Assembly (NCBI RefSeq): GCF_036711975.1
Contig: NC_091973.1
Coordinates: 18,414,001-18,478,000 of the forward strand
DNA: 64,000 nucleotides
Source of the DNA: Onthophagus taurus
Taxonomy: Eukaryota; Arthropoda; Insecta; Coleoptera; Scarabaeidae
Direction of reading: 5' to 3'
Shown here: one piece after another, positions 1-10,584 of the stretch
Numbering within the stretch: position 1 is the stretch's first letter
Layout: each line of letters starts with the position of its first letter
The notes under the pieces: model-generated
Databases searched by the model: none
What the model saw: the letters and a program-made list of their open reading frames with translations, nothing else
What the model was told of the DNA's origin: nothing
Program-made: the position numbers and the translations under genes

Positions 1-1360
1 ATAAATAGTTGCATTGCTAGTGCTTATTTTCCTAAGTTGTGGAGGTCTGCGATTGTACTGCCTTTACCTAAGGTGAACTCGCCTACTGAGTTTAAAGATC
101 TGCGCCCTATTAGTATACTACCAACGTTGAGTAAAGTCTTCGAAAAAAATGGTAATAAACAGCTTAGAGAATTTTTAAATGAATATAACATTCTGCCTGA
201 TGGACAGTCGGGCTTTATGCCTGGTCGCAGTTGTGCCACTACCTTATTAAATGTTACTGATTATATAATAAGGGCTAGGGATGATAATAAATTCACTATA
301 TTAGTGCTTTTGGACTTTAGTAAGGCTTTTGACACCGTCAACCATTCTATTTTGTTAGCTATATTGCGCAATAGAGGTTGTAGTAATGATTTGTTAGGTT
401 TCATGCAATCTTATCTTCAGAATCGGCAACAGTTGGTGCGAATGGGAGGCGAGGTCACTGAGGCTTCAAACTTTATGAATATAACTAGAGGTGTACCGCA
501 GGGCTCCATTTTAGGACCTTTATTATTTTGCATATACACTGCTTTTATGCCTAAATGTGTTAAAAATTGTCAGATACAAATGTATGCGGATGACACACAA
601 ATATATTAGCATTTTGCCTGAGAAGAATTGTTTGCTGCTATGGCAAAGGTTAATGAGGACTTAAGTAGTTTGAATACATTTTCGGTTGCTCATTCTTTAA
701 AGTTAAATCCTTCAAAAAGTGTTGTGTTACTATTTGGTAATGAGAAGAAGGTTGAACACCTATATCAAAATGTTGACATTAATATTAATAATCTTTCAAT
801 GCCTTTTGTTAATGAAGCTAAAAATCTTGGGCTATTGGTGGACAATTACTTCAGATATCACTCATATATCTAAAATAATTGGTCTTGCCTTCTGTAACTT
901 GAAAGTTTTATATACTTTTAGAGCTGTTGTCAGTATTGCTATGAAGAAAATGCTTTGTCAGTGTTTGATTTTGTCACTGTTTAACTACTGTGCGTCGGTA
1001 TATGGGCCCTGTGTTGATGGTTTTACCGCGAATAGGATCCAACGAGTGCAGAACGCTTGCATAAGATTTATTTACGGCATTCGTAAATATGATAGAGTCT
1101 CCTATCGTTTAGTAAACCTAAATTGGTTAAATATGCGTGTTCGTTATTTGCTTTCATCTCTCTGTTTCTTTCACCGATTGCTGAGTACCGGTAAACCGCA
1201 ATATTTGCTGAGGAAGATTAGATTTCGTGGTGACATTCATTCCGTCAATATCCGAAACCGAATTTTAATTGCTCTACCGGCTCACTCTACCACTTTTTTT
1301 GAAAGATCTTTTACTTATAATATTTATTCGCTTTATGGTTCCGTTCCGGAGAGTTTACAG
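1..1360 (+). pseudogene. Non-LTR reverse transcriptase, broken, upstream part
   Basis: Reads as the palm and thumb region of a non-LTR RT, which copies element RNA at a nicked chromosomal site. Visible motifs in order are LRPISILP near position 100, QSGFMPGRS near 205, the LDFSKAFD metal-binding motif near 315, RGVPQGSILGPLLF near 490 and the catalytic MYADD near 580. Stops interrupt the frame at 607-609 and again a few codons later. A frameshift near 840-870 moves the thumb region into another frame, where conserved text such as LSLFNYCASVYGP and RIQRVQNACIRFIYG is still readable. The 5' end lies outside the window, so the endonuclease and any ORF1 are not seen. It is dead as it stands. Confidence 0.85.
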
Positions 1361-1799
1361 CAGGGACTAAAAACGAAAAGTATTTTGTTCGTTTCCGATC
1401 AGAACGAAAACGAAAAATTTAGTTTTCGTTCTTTTCGTTCACACCCGAAAAATATCGTTTTCGTTTTCGTGAACCGAAATGAAATAACGGTTAAAACCGG
1501 TTTTTTACTATTTTTCTAATAAAAGTATGCCAACATGCTTTTTTAATTTTTTTTTTATATTTGACAAATAAGTCACTTGTCATAATTTTAATCATAGCTG
1601 GCAAAAATTACTAACATAAAATTTATGCTTTTAAAAACTTAAATGTTAAAAATTTCAATCAACTGCATTTTAAGTGGTGATGGCATTTTTTCTTTTTATA
1701 AATATTAAAAATAAAATTTAGAATGAATTGTTTGGGACTGTTTCTATATTGGAGAGGCACGAATCTGTTTTAGTTTCTTTCATTTATTCCCATTAAATT

Positions 1800-2005
1800 T
1801 AGTTAAAACCACGCACAAACTGCTATGCAGTTTAGTGGTATGCCAGTGACAGATTTTTTTTGTTTTTTTGCTTCATATTTTAAATAATAATATTTGTTTC
1901 TTTTCTCTCTGATCTTGCTTTATTTCAATTAACTTTTACTTATTTAAAAATTTTGTGTCATGGTTAATTTTTGGTTATTTGCAAATAAAGTTATTATTAT
2001 TATTA
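1800..2005 (+). repeat. 3'-UTR tail of another non-LTR element inside the hAT element
   Basis: A T-rich stretch ends in AATAAAG followed by (TTA)n at about 1985-2006. This is the same kind of 3' tail seen at 15261-15292 in the second non-LTR element. It is probably a captured or inserted 3' UTR fragment. No coding sequence is visible in it. Confidence 0.4.
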
Positions 2006-2095
2006 AAAATAAGAGAAAAAAATTGTTAACATATTTATTTTATAGCAAAAATATATATAAATAATTCAGCATTCCAAAATAAATAAAAATTTTAG

Positions 2096-2186
2096 TTAAC
2101 CCTAGAAAGATAACCATATTTTATAGTACGTTAAAGATAACCAATCGACCACGTCGATTCGACGTAGGTTATCTTTCTAGGGTTAA
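2096..2186. mobile_element. piggyBac-type MITE, 91 bp including TTAA sites
   Basis: Begins TTAA-CCCTAGAAAGATAACC and ends with the exact inverted copy GGTTATCTTTCTAGGG-TTAA. CCCTAGAAAGATA is the terminal sequence of classical piggyBac elements, and TTAA is the piggyBac target duplication. The core is too short to code for anything. It sits inside the hAT element, so it is the youngest of three nested layers here. Confidence 0.9.
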
Positions 2187-2725
2187 TTAAACTAAAGATA
2201 TATTCTAAAGTAAATCACAGGATAATTATTAATTTTAGTATATGTGAATATATTTATATAAAAATTAATTGTAACTGTTTAATCTAAGAAGCAAGACATC
2301 TTCCAATAAGTTTTCTTTTAAATTCGTCCTTTGACATGAAATTTGAAAAAATAATAGGGGAATACCCTGCATGTGCGAGCGATTGGTTGGCGATCACGTC
2401 ACCTTCGGTTCTTCTACTTTATAGCGGAGCACTAGTGATGAGCGCGAGTAGATACTCTTGAATCTTCGGTAAAGTAGTAGGAAGTAGAAGTGGGAGCTTC
2501 CAGGGCCAACGTGAATAGAAGACCCTTGCATATATGTCCCGATATGTCTACTAGGAGTAGGTTACAAAAAGATTGTGTCATTAAACCGGTAACCGAAATT
2601 ATTTATTTCGTTTTCAATCATGAACGAAAAATAAAAATTTCGTTTTCGTTTCCGTTTTCGTTCTTATAAATTATTCGGTTAATTTCGTTCTTTCGTTCTC
2701 GTTTTCGTTCCGTTCTTAGTCCCTG

Positions 2726-2796
2726 GTTTACGGGGTTTGAGTACAGCGGCGTTCAGGCGCGCCATATTTCGGAATTTGTTTGAGGAGCAGTCTTAA
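2726..2796 (+). pseudogene. Non-LTR ORF2, C-terminal tail beyond the insertion
   Basis: After the hAT element ends at 2725, the same reading frame resumes. The last residues before the insertion (PESLQ) are followed by SLRGLSTAAFRRAIFRNLF and a stop at 2794-2796. This is the usual short C-terminus of CR1/Jockey-type ORF2 proteins, with small residues followed by an amphipathic FK/FR stretch. The match across the junction confirms that the 1365-bp block is an insertion. Confidence 0.75.
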
Positions 2797-3092
2797 TGAT
2801 GATGAGCGTTTTGTAATTTTTGTAATTTTAAGCACATGCGTACGTTATTGAATTTTATCCTTTATATTTTTAGGCTTGTAATTAATATATTTAGCATTCC
2901 TGTGGTCAAGGGATATTTGTAAACCAGAGAGTGGTTATACCACTTACCTGAACTATCCCTTGTGGTTCACCTACTATATGTATGATTGTGTTAATATTTA
3001 GAATTTATTATTACTTTTTTTTTATATTATTTTATTGTTATTATTGATTGTTTACTTTCTTTTTATTACTAATGGGTGCATAAAAGTATTAT

Positions 3093-3415
3093 TATATAAG
3101 AAAGTACCCTTAAAATTCACTTAAGAATTGCCTCCTGAAGTTTGGGAACGTCATTCAGATACATACTGCCTGAATATTTATCCTTATAATCAAGGTTTGT
3201 AAAGCGTATTGTACCAGGTAAACGGAACAAAAAGTTAAGTCTTTATTTTGGTCTGTTTTATTTTTTATTCAACATTTGTTTAATTTTATTGATTTTTCTT
3301 TTAAACACATTTGATTTTTTTAACGATTCATACTTTTCATTTAAAAAGTTAATTCGAATAAATAATCGTTGTCGAATAAAAAGACGTAGAACATGATGGT
3401 ATTGTTCATCAAATT
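3093..3415. other. A+T-rich spacer
   Basis: I see no gene, RNA or clear repeat end. It lies between the 3' end of the first non-LTR element and the P-element-like relic, and may contain the latter's terminal sequence, which I could not recognise. Confidence 0.5.
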
Positions 3416-4807
3416 TTAATGAAATTTGCTTAAATAATTTTGCTTTATCTCATTCGCAGGCATAGTTTTCTTAAACTCAAATTCTATGTCAAATAGTAGG
3501 TTTTTGAAGTCATTAGAAGGCGTCGAAAGACCCCCAAATGATAACCTTTCTAACCGTGATGGTGCGCAATAATTATGATCACATTTACGTTGATGTGAAT
3601 AATTGCCCAATTCCGGATGCGAAAGCTTAAGCTTTTTACAATCCTATGTTTACAAGACTAATGAAGTTGCTAAGCGCAGATGCTGTTTGATTAGAGTAAT
3701 AATGAATTAATGCTGTAGCTGTGGTATGCGATAAGAGCTGCAATGCTAACTTGACATTCTGCCTTCTAGCGCCTTCACAAGTGATGTGATCTATTGTTAA
3801 TTTAAAACAACTGCTAACTTCTGTGTTGTATTCGTTTATAAGTTTTTCTAAGTATATTTTGTTTATTGTAATGTCATTTATTGTAAGTTCTGAATCTATC
3901 AACCAATTCCTAATTAATTTTAAAAGGTGAGGAGCATCCGCAAAAAAATAAATCTTTTTTGTAGTTGTTGGATGTATTATATATGAGGATTCGTGTGTAA
4001 TACCCAACTCTCTCCACAAACCAAGATTTAAGGGTCCACAATCGGACGCACATGCAATCACCTCAAAACCAATATCGTGCAGTTTATTAATTAATGTTAA
4101 TAACAAAGTACCAGTCATTCTTATATCAAAACCATCAAAAATTGGCTGCTTTCAAGATCCAAAAAGTCCCCTGGCGTTCACAACCTGCATTTGTGAATGC
4201 GGACCAATAATTTGATCATATTGCCTATCATACTCATACAGTTCTGCAACTTTCATTTTGTCAAATGACAAAACAAGCCTTTCTTGATCACTGTATCCTC
4301 TTCCAGCCACAGACAAAAAAAGTAGCATGTGATGTAAAATACCCTGTCTCACATCAATTTTTGAAGCCCAACATTTTAGCGTTGATATACCTAACATAAA
4401 TAAAATAAATTTATATCAATAAAATTATTGAATAAAAGTAAACAAGTTTGACAGGCTACACTGGATTTTAATAAACAGTTTACATCATTTCCCTTTGATA
4501 ATGGTTCTTTTGAAATATTTAACAATGATGTAGATGGATCAAGGTGTCCGCAGATATTTGAAACGTCGTCTTGGGATGCTCCCAAGTTTAAAGTAGGTAT
4601 AGCTGTCTTCGTTAGAAGCCGCCTACGTTTCAATTGCAATAGTTCCGCACGTAGGTCGCGTTCAAAATCTTTAGGACGAAAATGTAATGAACAGACCCTT
4701 ACTGTTGTAACGTTAACCTCCTCTTTACATTTCATCAGCCACAGTTTACGAACGTCTTCCTCTTTGGGTATGTTAAAAAACGATATATTTAAATCAATAA
4801 CCAACAT
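3416..4807 (-). pseudogene. P-element / THAP9-like transposase, broken
   Basis: On the minus strand the N-terminal part (4807 to about 4450) reads as a THAP-type C2CH zinc finger with IPKEEDVRKLW and VRVCSLHF, the DNA-binding module of P-element transposases. The next exon (4397-4152) carries LKCWASKIDVRQGIL and FDKMKVAELYEYD, typical of the P-element catalytic core. The same frame then continues across a TGA at 4152-4154 into 4118-3636, with ACASDCGPLNLGLWRELG and FFADAPHLLKLIRNWL. A C-terminal piece lies at 3610-3416 in another frame. A likely intron with acceptor TTTATGTTAG separates the THAP exon from the core. Known family members cut and paste DNA using GTP; this copy is inactive. No terminal inverted repeats were recognised. 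Confidence 0.8.
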
Positions 4808-5809
4808 AATTCGAACGACAATTTTTAATTGAACATGAAACGGGCATCTAAAATTACAAATTTTGATGTGGGGTTACAATAACTCATAGCTTATCTGTAA
4901 ATAATTACCTTGGTATTGAAACTATTAAAAAGTTTCGAAAAACCAGTAATAAACAAAAAAAAAACTATTTTATAATATAAAATAACCGAAATAACAATGA
5001 AAAAAACAGAAATCGTATTACGGTGTATTACGGCTGGATCTGGTGACGTCACGATGAGGGCATCTAAGGGGGGGAATATTTTCGTACGTTGAAAAGGTTG
5101 AGTCTGGCCAACCTGTACAAATTCACAATGTCTTAGATTGACACTCGAAAACCTATCACAAAATATTTTTCTCAATCAGAAATTATTAACGTGATAGCTA
5201 CAAATCTGTATATGATCTGAGTTGAATATTAAAGGCTTTGAAATCGGTAGAAACTTTCAGTTTTTTCACTTTTACTTTTCTTTTGAAAAAAATGTAACAT
5301 AATGAACTATAATTTTAAAGGATTACTTTCATAGAATCATACTATCTATAATAGATGTACCAAAAGTTTTGCGTGAAACTGTACGCATGTTGGTATAGGA
5401 CAACGCTGATTCAGGTACACGTAAATCAAGTGTTAACTGCATCATACTTTAAATATTAAATTGTTTTTGTAATTAAATACTGCTCAACAAAGATATAAAA
5501 AATAATAAAAATAAATTGTATCGAAAAATGTTAAATAATTTAAATCATGCTATCTATTAATGGGAAACCAAACTATACTTGCCACCAGATGTCGCCTCCA
5601 TCTTGTAACGTTTACGTCAAAACTTCCGTCAATTGTCATCGAATAAAAACAAAAAAAGAGGCAGATTTGTAATTCTGCATTTCGAAGATGATTAAGAATA
5701 AGATGTCGGCATGGATGAGGTAAGATCTTTTAAAAAAATATATAAAATGAACAGAAACTTAGATTATTTTATAATAGTAAATGTATTCTTAAAATGAGCA
5801 TTTACTTAC
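4808..5809. other. Gene-free spacer
   Basis: A+T-rich sequence with no supportable coding region. The reading frame at 4891-5175 on the minus strand has no family signature and is probably chance. The last bases before 5810 (CTTAC at 5805-5809) are the left target duplication of the next element. Confidence 0.5.
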
Positions 5810-6034
5810 TGTCGGATACGCCATCTAGGAATTGATAAAGAAAGTAGGGGAATTCATTTAGTAGAAAGTATACATTCATTGGGTAGAAATTATTCATGCA
5901 TTTAGTAGAATAAGAAAATGAATTGTCGTTGTCACTTTTTACATTGTGATTAGATACGTTACAAGGAATGAATAAAATGTATTAACGAGTTCAATTACGA
6001 GAATTTACTTACGATTACGAGTACATACACAACA
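5810..6034 (+). repeat. 5' LTR of gypsy copy 1
   Basis: 225 bp, TGTCGGATACG...ACAACA. Compared with the 3' LTR it has GATAAAG where the other has GGTAAAG, and GTCGTTG where the other has GTCATTG. No strong TATA box is visible. Confidence 0.95.
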
Positions 6035-6036
6035 AG

Positions 6037-6051
6037 TGGCGACGAGGATAA
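6037..6051 (+). promoter_or_regulatory. Primer-binding site of gypsy copy 1
   Basis: TGGCGACGAGGATAA lies two bases after the 5' LTR. The TGGCGAC start is shared with elements primed by an arginine tRNA (mdg1/412 type); the tRNA identity is an inference. Confidence 0.6.
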
Positions 6052-6159
6052 AAGTAGAGCGAGGATAAAGGTAGAAGAAGGAAAAAAGTAAAGAAACGAG
6101 GAAAAAAAAGAAGTATTTACGTTTACCTACGTCTACGTTACACTATATACGAAATAGAA

Positions 6160-9100
6160 ATGGAGGAAGTACTAAAACAAATTACACAAGTGCTACAAAA
6201 CTTACACCAAAACCAAGGAAATACAAATACAATGGATCTAAGAGGAATTCAACTACAGAAGTTCGATGAGGGAAACGAAACCTTTGAATCGTACGTACAA
6301 AGATTAGAAAATTACTTAGAATTACAAAACTTGACAGAAGATACATCGGAAAATGATAAACGGAAGGTTCAAATTTTGATCAGCTGTTTGGGGCCGAAAC
6401 ACTACCAAATATTATCAAACCTTACAGCACCAGACTTACCGAAGACAAAGAAATACGAGGATCTTGTAAACCTGTTACGAAACCACATTTCTCCAAAACC
6501 AAGTGAGATAGCGGAACAGCACAAATTCACGATGCGAGTACAACACGAGGGTGAGTCAATTGCTCATTTCCATTCTGAATTAAAGAAACTTACCACAAAT
6601 TGTAATTTTGTTTGCGAAAACTGTAAACAACCTACGGTGAATACGCATTTACGTTCACAATTTATACGAGGGGTAAGAGATACGGAAATCCGTGAAAGAC
6701 TACTTCAACAAAATAAGTTAACATTCGAAGAAGCGTTGAAAGTTGCCATATCCATCGAAGCTTCAAAACAAGAAAGCCGAGAAATTCAAAGACCAATAAT
6801 GGCAGTAAATTACGTCAACAAAGAAAAGAAAAAGTTTACAAATAAATCAGGAAATCAAAAGAATACAGGAAATTTAAAAGAAAAGAAATGTTTTAGATGT
6901 GGAAAAGAAAATCATATCGCTAAGGATTGCAAAGCCGAAAACCTAAAATGCAAGCATTGTGGAAGAAAGGGACATGTAGCCATCGTATGCTTCCAACAAG
7001 CGAAGAAGATAAAACAATTGAAAGAGGAGGATGAAGAAGAAGAGGAGGAAGAAAATGAAGAGAAAAATGAACTGGAAGAATATACAATAAATAGCATTAA
7101 GAAACTGGATACCACTCATTGCAATAAATACATGGTTCAATTACAAATCGAGAGCAAGAGTTGTTACATGGAACTTGATACAGGAGCAGCATTATCAATT
7201 ATGTCGCAGAAACAATTCAAAAATACTTGTCCAGGAAAGAAACTGGAAAATACAAAAATTCAATTAAAAACCTATACAGGGGAAAAAATAAAACCAATCG
7301 GAAAATGTGATGTAAAAATTACATACAAGGACCAAAATACAATTGGGACCTTATACGTTTTACAAGAAGATGTCGATACAATAATGGGTCGAGATTGGAT
7401 GAATAAAATAAAAATAAATTGGAATGAAATATACAAAATCAGTTTGGATCAAGATACGACATACAAAGAAAAATTAGAAAAATTATTGAAGAAGTATAAT
7501 AAATTATTCGAACCGACTTTGGGGAAGATACCCAATACAAAATGCAATCTGAACTTGAAAAAGGAGACAAAACCAATATTCATACGCCCAAGACCAGTGC
7601 CATACGCCTTAAAAGAGAGAATAGAAGCCGAAATTGATCGTCTCGAGAAACTGGAAATCATTGAAAAAACAACTTACTCAGAATGGGGAAGTCCCATAGT
7701 ACCCGTGGTAAAACCTAGCGGTGAAATTAGATTATGTGCCGATTACAAAGCTACGATTAATAAAAATTTAGAAGATGACAATTATCCAATACCAAGAATC
7801 GATGACTTATTCTCGAAATTAGGTGGTGGAAAATATTTTTGTACATTGGACATAAATCAAGCATATTTACATATGGAGGTTACAGAAGAAAGTTCAAAAA
7901 TTCAAACGATCACAACACATAAAGGAAATTATCTAGTAAAAAGATTAATGTTTGGAACTAAAATTGCACCAAATGTTTGGCAACGTTTTATGGACCAGGT
8001 GTTAATTGAGTTGGAAGGAGTATCTTGCTTCTTCGACGACATTGTGGTCCAGGGAGCGACTTATTCAGAATTATTACAGCGACTAGAAAATGTTTTCTCA
8101 AGATTGGAAAAGAATGATTTACATCTCAAAAGAAACAAATGCCAGTTTTTACTAAAATCAATTACGTATTTAGGACACAAAATAGACGAGAACGGACTAC
8201 ACCCATTGGAAGACAAGATAAAGGCAATAGTAAATTGTCCAAGACCAAATAATGTAGACGAGGTGAGAGTATTTTTAGGCCTCATAAACTACTACCAAAA
8301 ATTCATTCCAAATTTAGCTTCAAAATTAAATCCGATAAATAATCTTTTAAGGAAGCAATCAGAATTCATATGGTCAAAAAAGTGTGAGGAAAGTTTCAGA
8401 ACGCTAAAGGAAGAAATAACTAGTCCAAAAGTACTTATACCATATAAACCGAAACTTAAATTGGTATTAGCTACGGATGCATCTCCTACGGGATTGGGAG
8501 CAGTAATTTCACATATCTTACCAACAGGCGAAGAGAAACCAGTAGCTTTTGCGTCACGATCGCTTTCAAAAGCTGAAAGAAACTACAGCCAGATTGACAA
8601 AGAAGCGACAGCTATCGTCTGGGGATTAAAAAAATTTTGTCAATATTGCTATGGAAGGAAAATAACACTTGTGATGGACCATAAACCGCTAACAAGGATC
8701 CTCCATCCCGAAAAAATACTACCAGCTACATCGGCAATTAGATTACTACATTACGCAAGTTACATGGCAGGATTTAAATATGACATCATCTATCGAAACA
8801 CCAAAGACCACGGAAATGCAGATTTTTTATCACGATTTTCTACAACGGATGAAACCGAGATAACGAAACTGTCAGAAGAAAGCGTATTTTATATAAACCA
8901 ACTTCAAATGTTACCCGTAACCAGAGAGGAAATTAGACGAGAAACTAGAAAAGATCCAGAAATTACTAAATTGATTATATCACTTGAAAATGGAGACGAA
9001 GACCAAAATTTGACGAAATTTACATTGGAAGATGGATGCCTGTTTAACGGAATGAGAGTGGTCATACCAAAAACATTACAAAAAAGAATACTGGAAGAAT

Positions 9101-10092
9101 TGCACACAGCACATACTGGAATTGTCAAAATGAAGGCACTTGCTCGAAGTTATGTATGGTGGAAAAAAATAGATGAAGATATTGAAACTTTAACAAAGGA
9201 ATGCCGGCAATGCTGTCTTACTAAGAACAACCCAAAAGCAATCACCAAATACCATACCTGGGAATACCCAAAATCACCGTGGCAGAGAGTACATATTGAT
9301 TACGCTGGACCATTCCAGGAACATTACTTCCTGATAATAGTCGATGCTTATACAAAATATCTTGAAGTTTTCCCTACAAAATCAATGACAACGGAGATAA
9401 CAATAAAAAAACTAAGAGAAACATTCAGTAGATTTGGACTACCAATCACTTTGGTAAGTGATAATGCTACCAATTTTAAAAGCCAAGATTTCAAGGAATT
9501 TACACAAACAAATGGAATTATACATCGATTCTCCGCGCCGTACCACCCTTCAACAAACGGCCAAGCGGAGAGATACGTCCAAACGGTCAAGAAAAAACTA
9601 AAAGCAATGGCATCGGAGCCAGGGAATATCCATCTCAAATTATGCAAACTCTTAATGCAGTTTAGGAAAACACCAAGTGCAGCCACGAACCAGAGTCCGG
9701 CGGAGTTGCTGTTAAAAGGGAATTTCAGAACACGTATCGATCTGGTGAGAAGAGAAATAGGAACAGAAAACAAAAAACAAGAAAACTTAAAAATAAGAGA
9801 CTTTCAACAGGGAGACCAAGTCCTTGCGAGATTTTATAACAACCCAGAAACAAAGTGGAAGATGGGAAGAATCATAAATAGAGAGGGAAATTTGCATTAC
9901 GAAGTAGAAGTAGAGGGAGCTATACACAGAAGACATATTGATCAATTGATGAGTACTAAATTCAGAGGACCAAATGAAAAGATTCCTGAAATAATAGAAA
10001 TACCTGAAGGGGACAAAGAGGCAGATGATAGCGATAAAACCACTACACCTGAAACCATAAGAACAGAAGAAAGAGAAAAGGAACCAGAATAG
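6160..10092 (+). CDS. Gag-Pol polyprotein of gypsy copy 1 (1310 aa)
   Basis: One continuous frame encodes Gag and Pol without a frameshift. Gag (about residues 25-200) is followed by two CCHC zinc knuckles near 245-278 and an Asp/Glu-rich linker. The aspartic protease motif is LDTGAA near residue 340. RT spans about 460-640; its catalytic box reads FFDD (Asp626/627) instead of YxDD. RNase H starts near ATDAS (Asp773). Integrase has a zinc domain near 985-1025 and a core Asp1047, Asp1101 and Glu1137, exactly D-X35-E. The start is the first Met after the leader. The amber codon at 10090-10092 is followed in frame by 44 more sense codons to a TAA at 10225-10227 ending in a basic RRSTRIRKPP-like tail usual for gypsy Pol, so the annotated end is probably a nonsense mutation that removes only the tail. 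Confidence 0.93.
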   Translation: MEEVLKQITQVLQNLHQNQGNTNTMDLRGIQLQKFDEGNETFESYVQRLENYLELQNLTEDTSENDKRKVQILISCLGPKHYQILSNLTAPDLPKTKKYEDLVNLLRNHISPKPSEIAEQHKFTMRVQHEGESIAHFHSELKKLTTNCNFVCENCKQPTVNTHLRSQFIRGVRDTEIRERLLQQNKLTFEEALKVAISIEASKQESREIQRPIMAVNYVNKEKKKFTNKSGNQKNTGNLKEKKCFRCGKENHIAKDCKAENLKCKHCGRKGHVAIVCFQQAKKIKQLKEEDEEEEEEENEEKNELEEYTINSIKKLDTTHCNKYMVQLQIESKSCYMELDTGAALSIMSQKQFKNTCPGKKLENTKIQLKTYTGEKIKPIGKCDVKITYKDQNTIGTLYVLQEDVDTIMGRDWMNKIKINWNEIYKISLDQDTTYKEKLEKLLKKYNKLFEPTLGKIPNTKCNLNLKKETKPIFIRPRPVPYALKERIEAEIDRLEKLEIIEKTTYSEWGSPIVPVVKPSGEIRLCADYKATINKNLEDDNYPIPRIDDLFSKLGGGKYFCTLDINQAYLHMEVTEESSKIQTITTHKGNYLVKRLMFGTKIAPNVWQRFMDQVLIELEGVSCFFDDIVVQGATYSELLQRLENVFSRLEKNDLHLKRNKCQFLLKSITYLGHKIDENGLHPLEDKIKAIVNCPRPNNVDEVRVFLGLINYYQKFIPNLASKLNPINNLLRKQSEFIWSKKCEESFRTLKEEITSPKVLIPYKPKLKLVLATDASPTGLGAVISHILPTGEEKPVAFASRSLSKAERNYSQIDKEATAIVWGLKKFCQYCYGRKITLVMDHKPLTRILHPEKILPATSAIRLLHYASYMAGFKYDIIYRNTKDHGNADFLSRFSTTDETEITKLSEESVFYINQLQMLPVTREEIRRETRKDPEITKLIISLENGDEDQNLTKFTLEDGCLFNGMRVVIPKTLQKRILEELHTAHTGIVKMKALARSYVWWKKIDEDIETLTKECRQCCLTKNNPKAITKYHTWEYPKSPWQRVHIDYAGPFQEHYFLIIVDAYTKYLEVFPTKSMTTEITIKKLRETFSRFGLPITLVSDNATNFKSQDFKEFTQTNGIIHRFSAPYHPSTNGQAERYVQTVKKKLKAMASEPGNIHLKLCKLLMQFRKTPSAATNQSPAELLLKGNFRTRIDLVRREIGTENKKQENLKIRDFQQGDQVLARFYNNPETKWKMGRIINREGNLHYEVEVEGAIHRRHIDQLMSTKFRGPNEKIPEIIEIPEGDKEADDSDKTTTPETIRTEEREKEPE

Positions 10093-10226
10093 ATCAAAGA
10101 AGAGTCAGGGCACCAAAAAACTATACCAAAGAAAGAAACCAAAAAAACAGGTGAGGAATCAACCGCAACAGAAGGTTTACGACGTTCGACACGAATAAGA
10201 AAACCACCACAGAAATTGGATTTATA

Positions 10227-10239
10227 AAGAGGGGAAAAG
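10227..10239 (+). promoter_or_regulatory. Polypurine tract of gypsy copy 1
   Basis: AAGAGGGGAAAAG directly precedes the 3' LTR at 10240. It would prime plus-strand DNA synthesis. Confidence 0.85.
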
Positions 10240-10464
10240 TGTCGGATACGCCATCTAGGAATTGGTAAAGAAAGTAGGGGAATTCATTTAGTAGAAAGTA
10301 TACATTCATTGGGTAGAAATTATTCATGCATTTAGTAGAATAAGAAAATGAATTGTCATTGTCACTTTTTACATTGTGATTAGATACGTTACAAGGAATG
10401 AATAAAATGTATTAACGAGTTCAATTACGAGAATTTACTTACGATTACGAGTACATACACAACA
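10240..10464 (+). repeat. 3' LTR of gypsy copy 1
   Basis: 225 bp, two substitutions from the 5' LTR, followed by the target duplication CTTAC at 10465-10469. Confidence 0.95.
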
Positions 10465-10584
10465 CTTACTTACTTACTACATTGCTTATATCACTTACTT
10501 CATTTTATAAGTTTGTTTTTGTTATTTTTCGTGACTGCTACTTTGGGCTTAATCCTGTTTGCATCCCAAATAAATAAATTCATT

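Larger units (their letters stand above)
1361..2725. mobile_element. Non-autonomous hAT-type DNA transposon
   Basis: Starts CAGGGACTAAAAACGAAAAG and ends with the inverted equivalent (...CGTTCTTAGTCCCTG). The 8-bp flanks GTTTACAG and GTTTACGG form a target duplication with one mismatch. An 8-bp duplication plus a CAGGG terminus is typical of the hAT superfamily. Both subterminal regions (about 1370-1500 and 2590-2715) are packed with TTTTCGTT/AACGAAAA repeats, the kind of site a hAT transposase binds. No transposase is encoded, so mobilisation would have depended on a protein supplied elsewhere. Confidence 0.85.
1..3092 (+). mobile_element. Non-LTR retrotransposon (CR1/Jockey-like), 3' part, split by an insertion
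   Basis: The window opens inside the reverse transcriptase (RT) of a non-LTR retrotransposon. The reading continues with breaks to 1360, is split by a hAT-type insertion at 1361-2725, and resumes at 2726 for 23 codons to a stop at 2794-2796. The segment after the stop is a 3' UTR with TTA-rich DNA; I place the 3' end only roughly near 3092. The flanking octamers GTTTACAG (1353-1360) and GTTTACGG (2726-2733) show that the element was already there when the hAT element landed. Clade assignment is an inference from the RT motifs. Confidence 0.8.
5810..10464 (+). mobile_element. Complete Ty3/gypsy LTR retrotransposon (copy 1)
   Basis: A full-length 4655-bp element: 225-bp LTRs at both ends, a primer-binding site, one long gag-pol frame, and a purine tract before the 3' LTR. 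The 5-bp flanks CTTAC (5805-5809) and CTTAC (10465-10469) are a target-site duplication. The LTRs begin TG, end CA and differ at two positions, about 0.9 percent, so the insertion is recent. The only obvious damage to the coding region is an amber codon near its 3' end. Confidence 0.95.

Noticed and set aside
4891..5175. 94-codon minus-strand open frame
   Set aside because: Hydrophobic low-complexity text with no family motif, in A+T-rich DNA; probably chance.
6912..7140. Ser/Phe-rich minus-strand frames
   Set aside because: Shadows of the Glu/Lys-rich linker in the gypsy Gag-Pol frame on the other strand.
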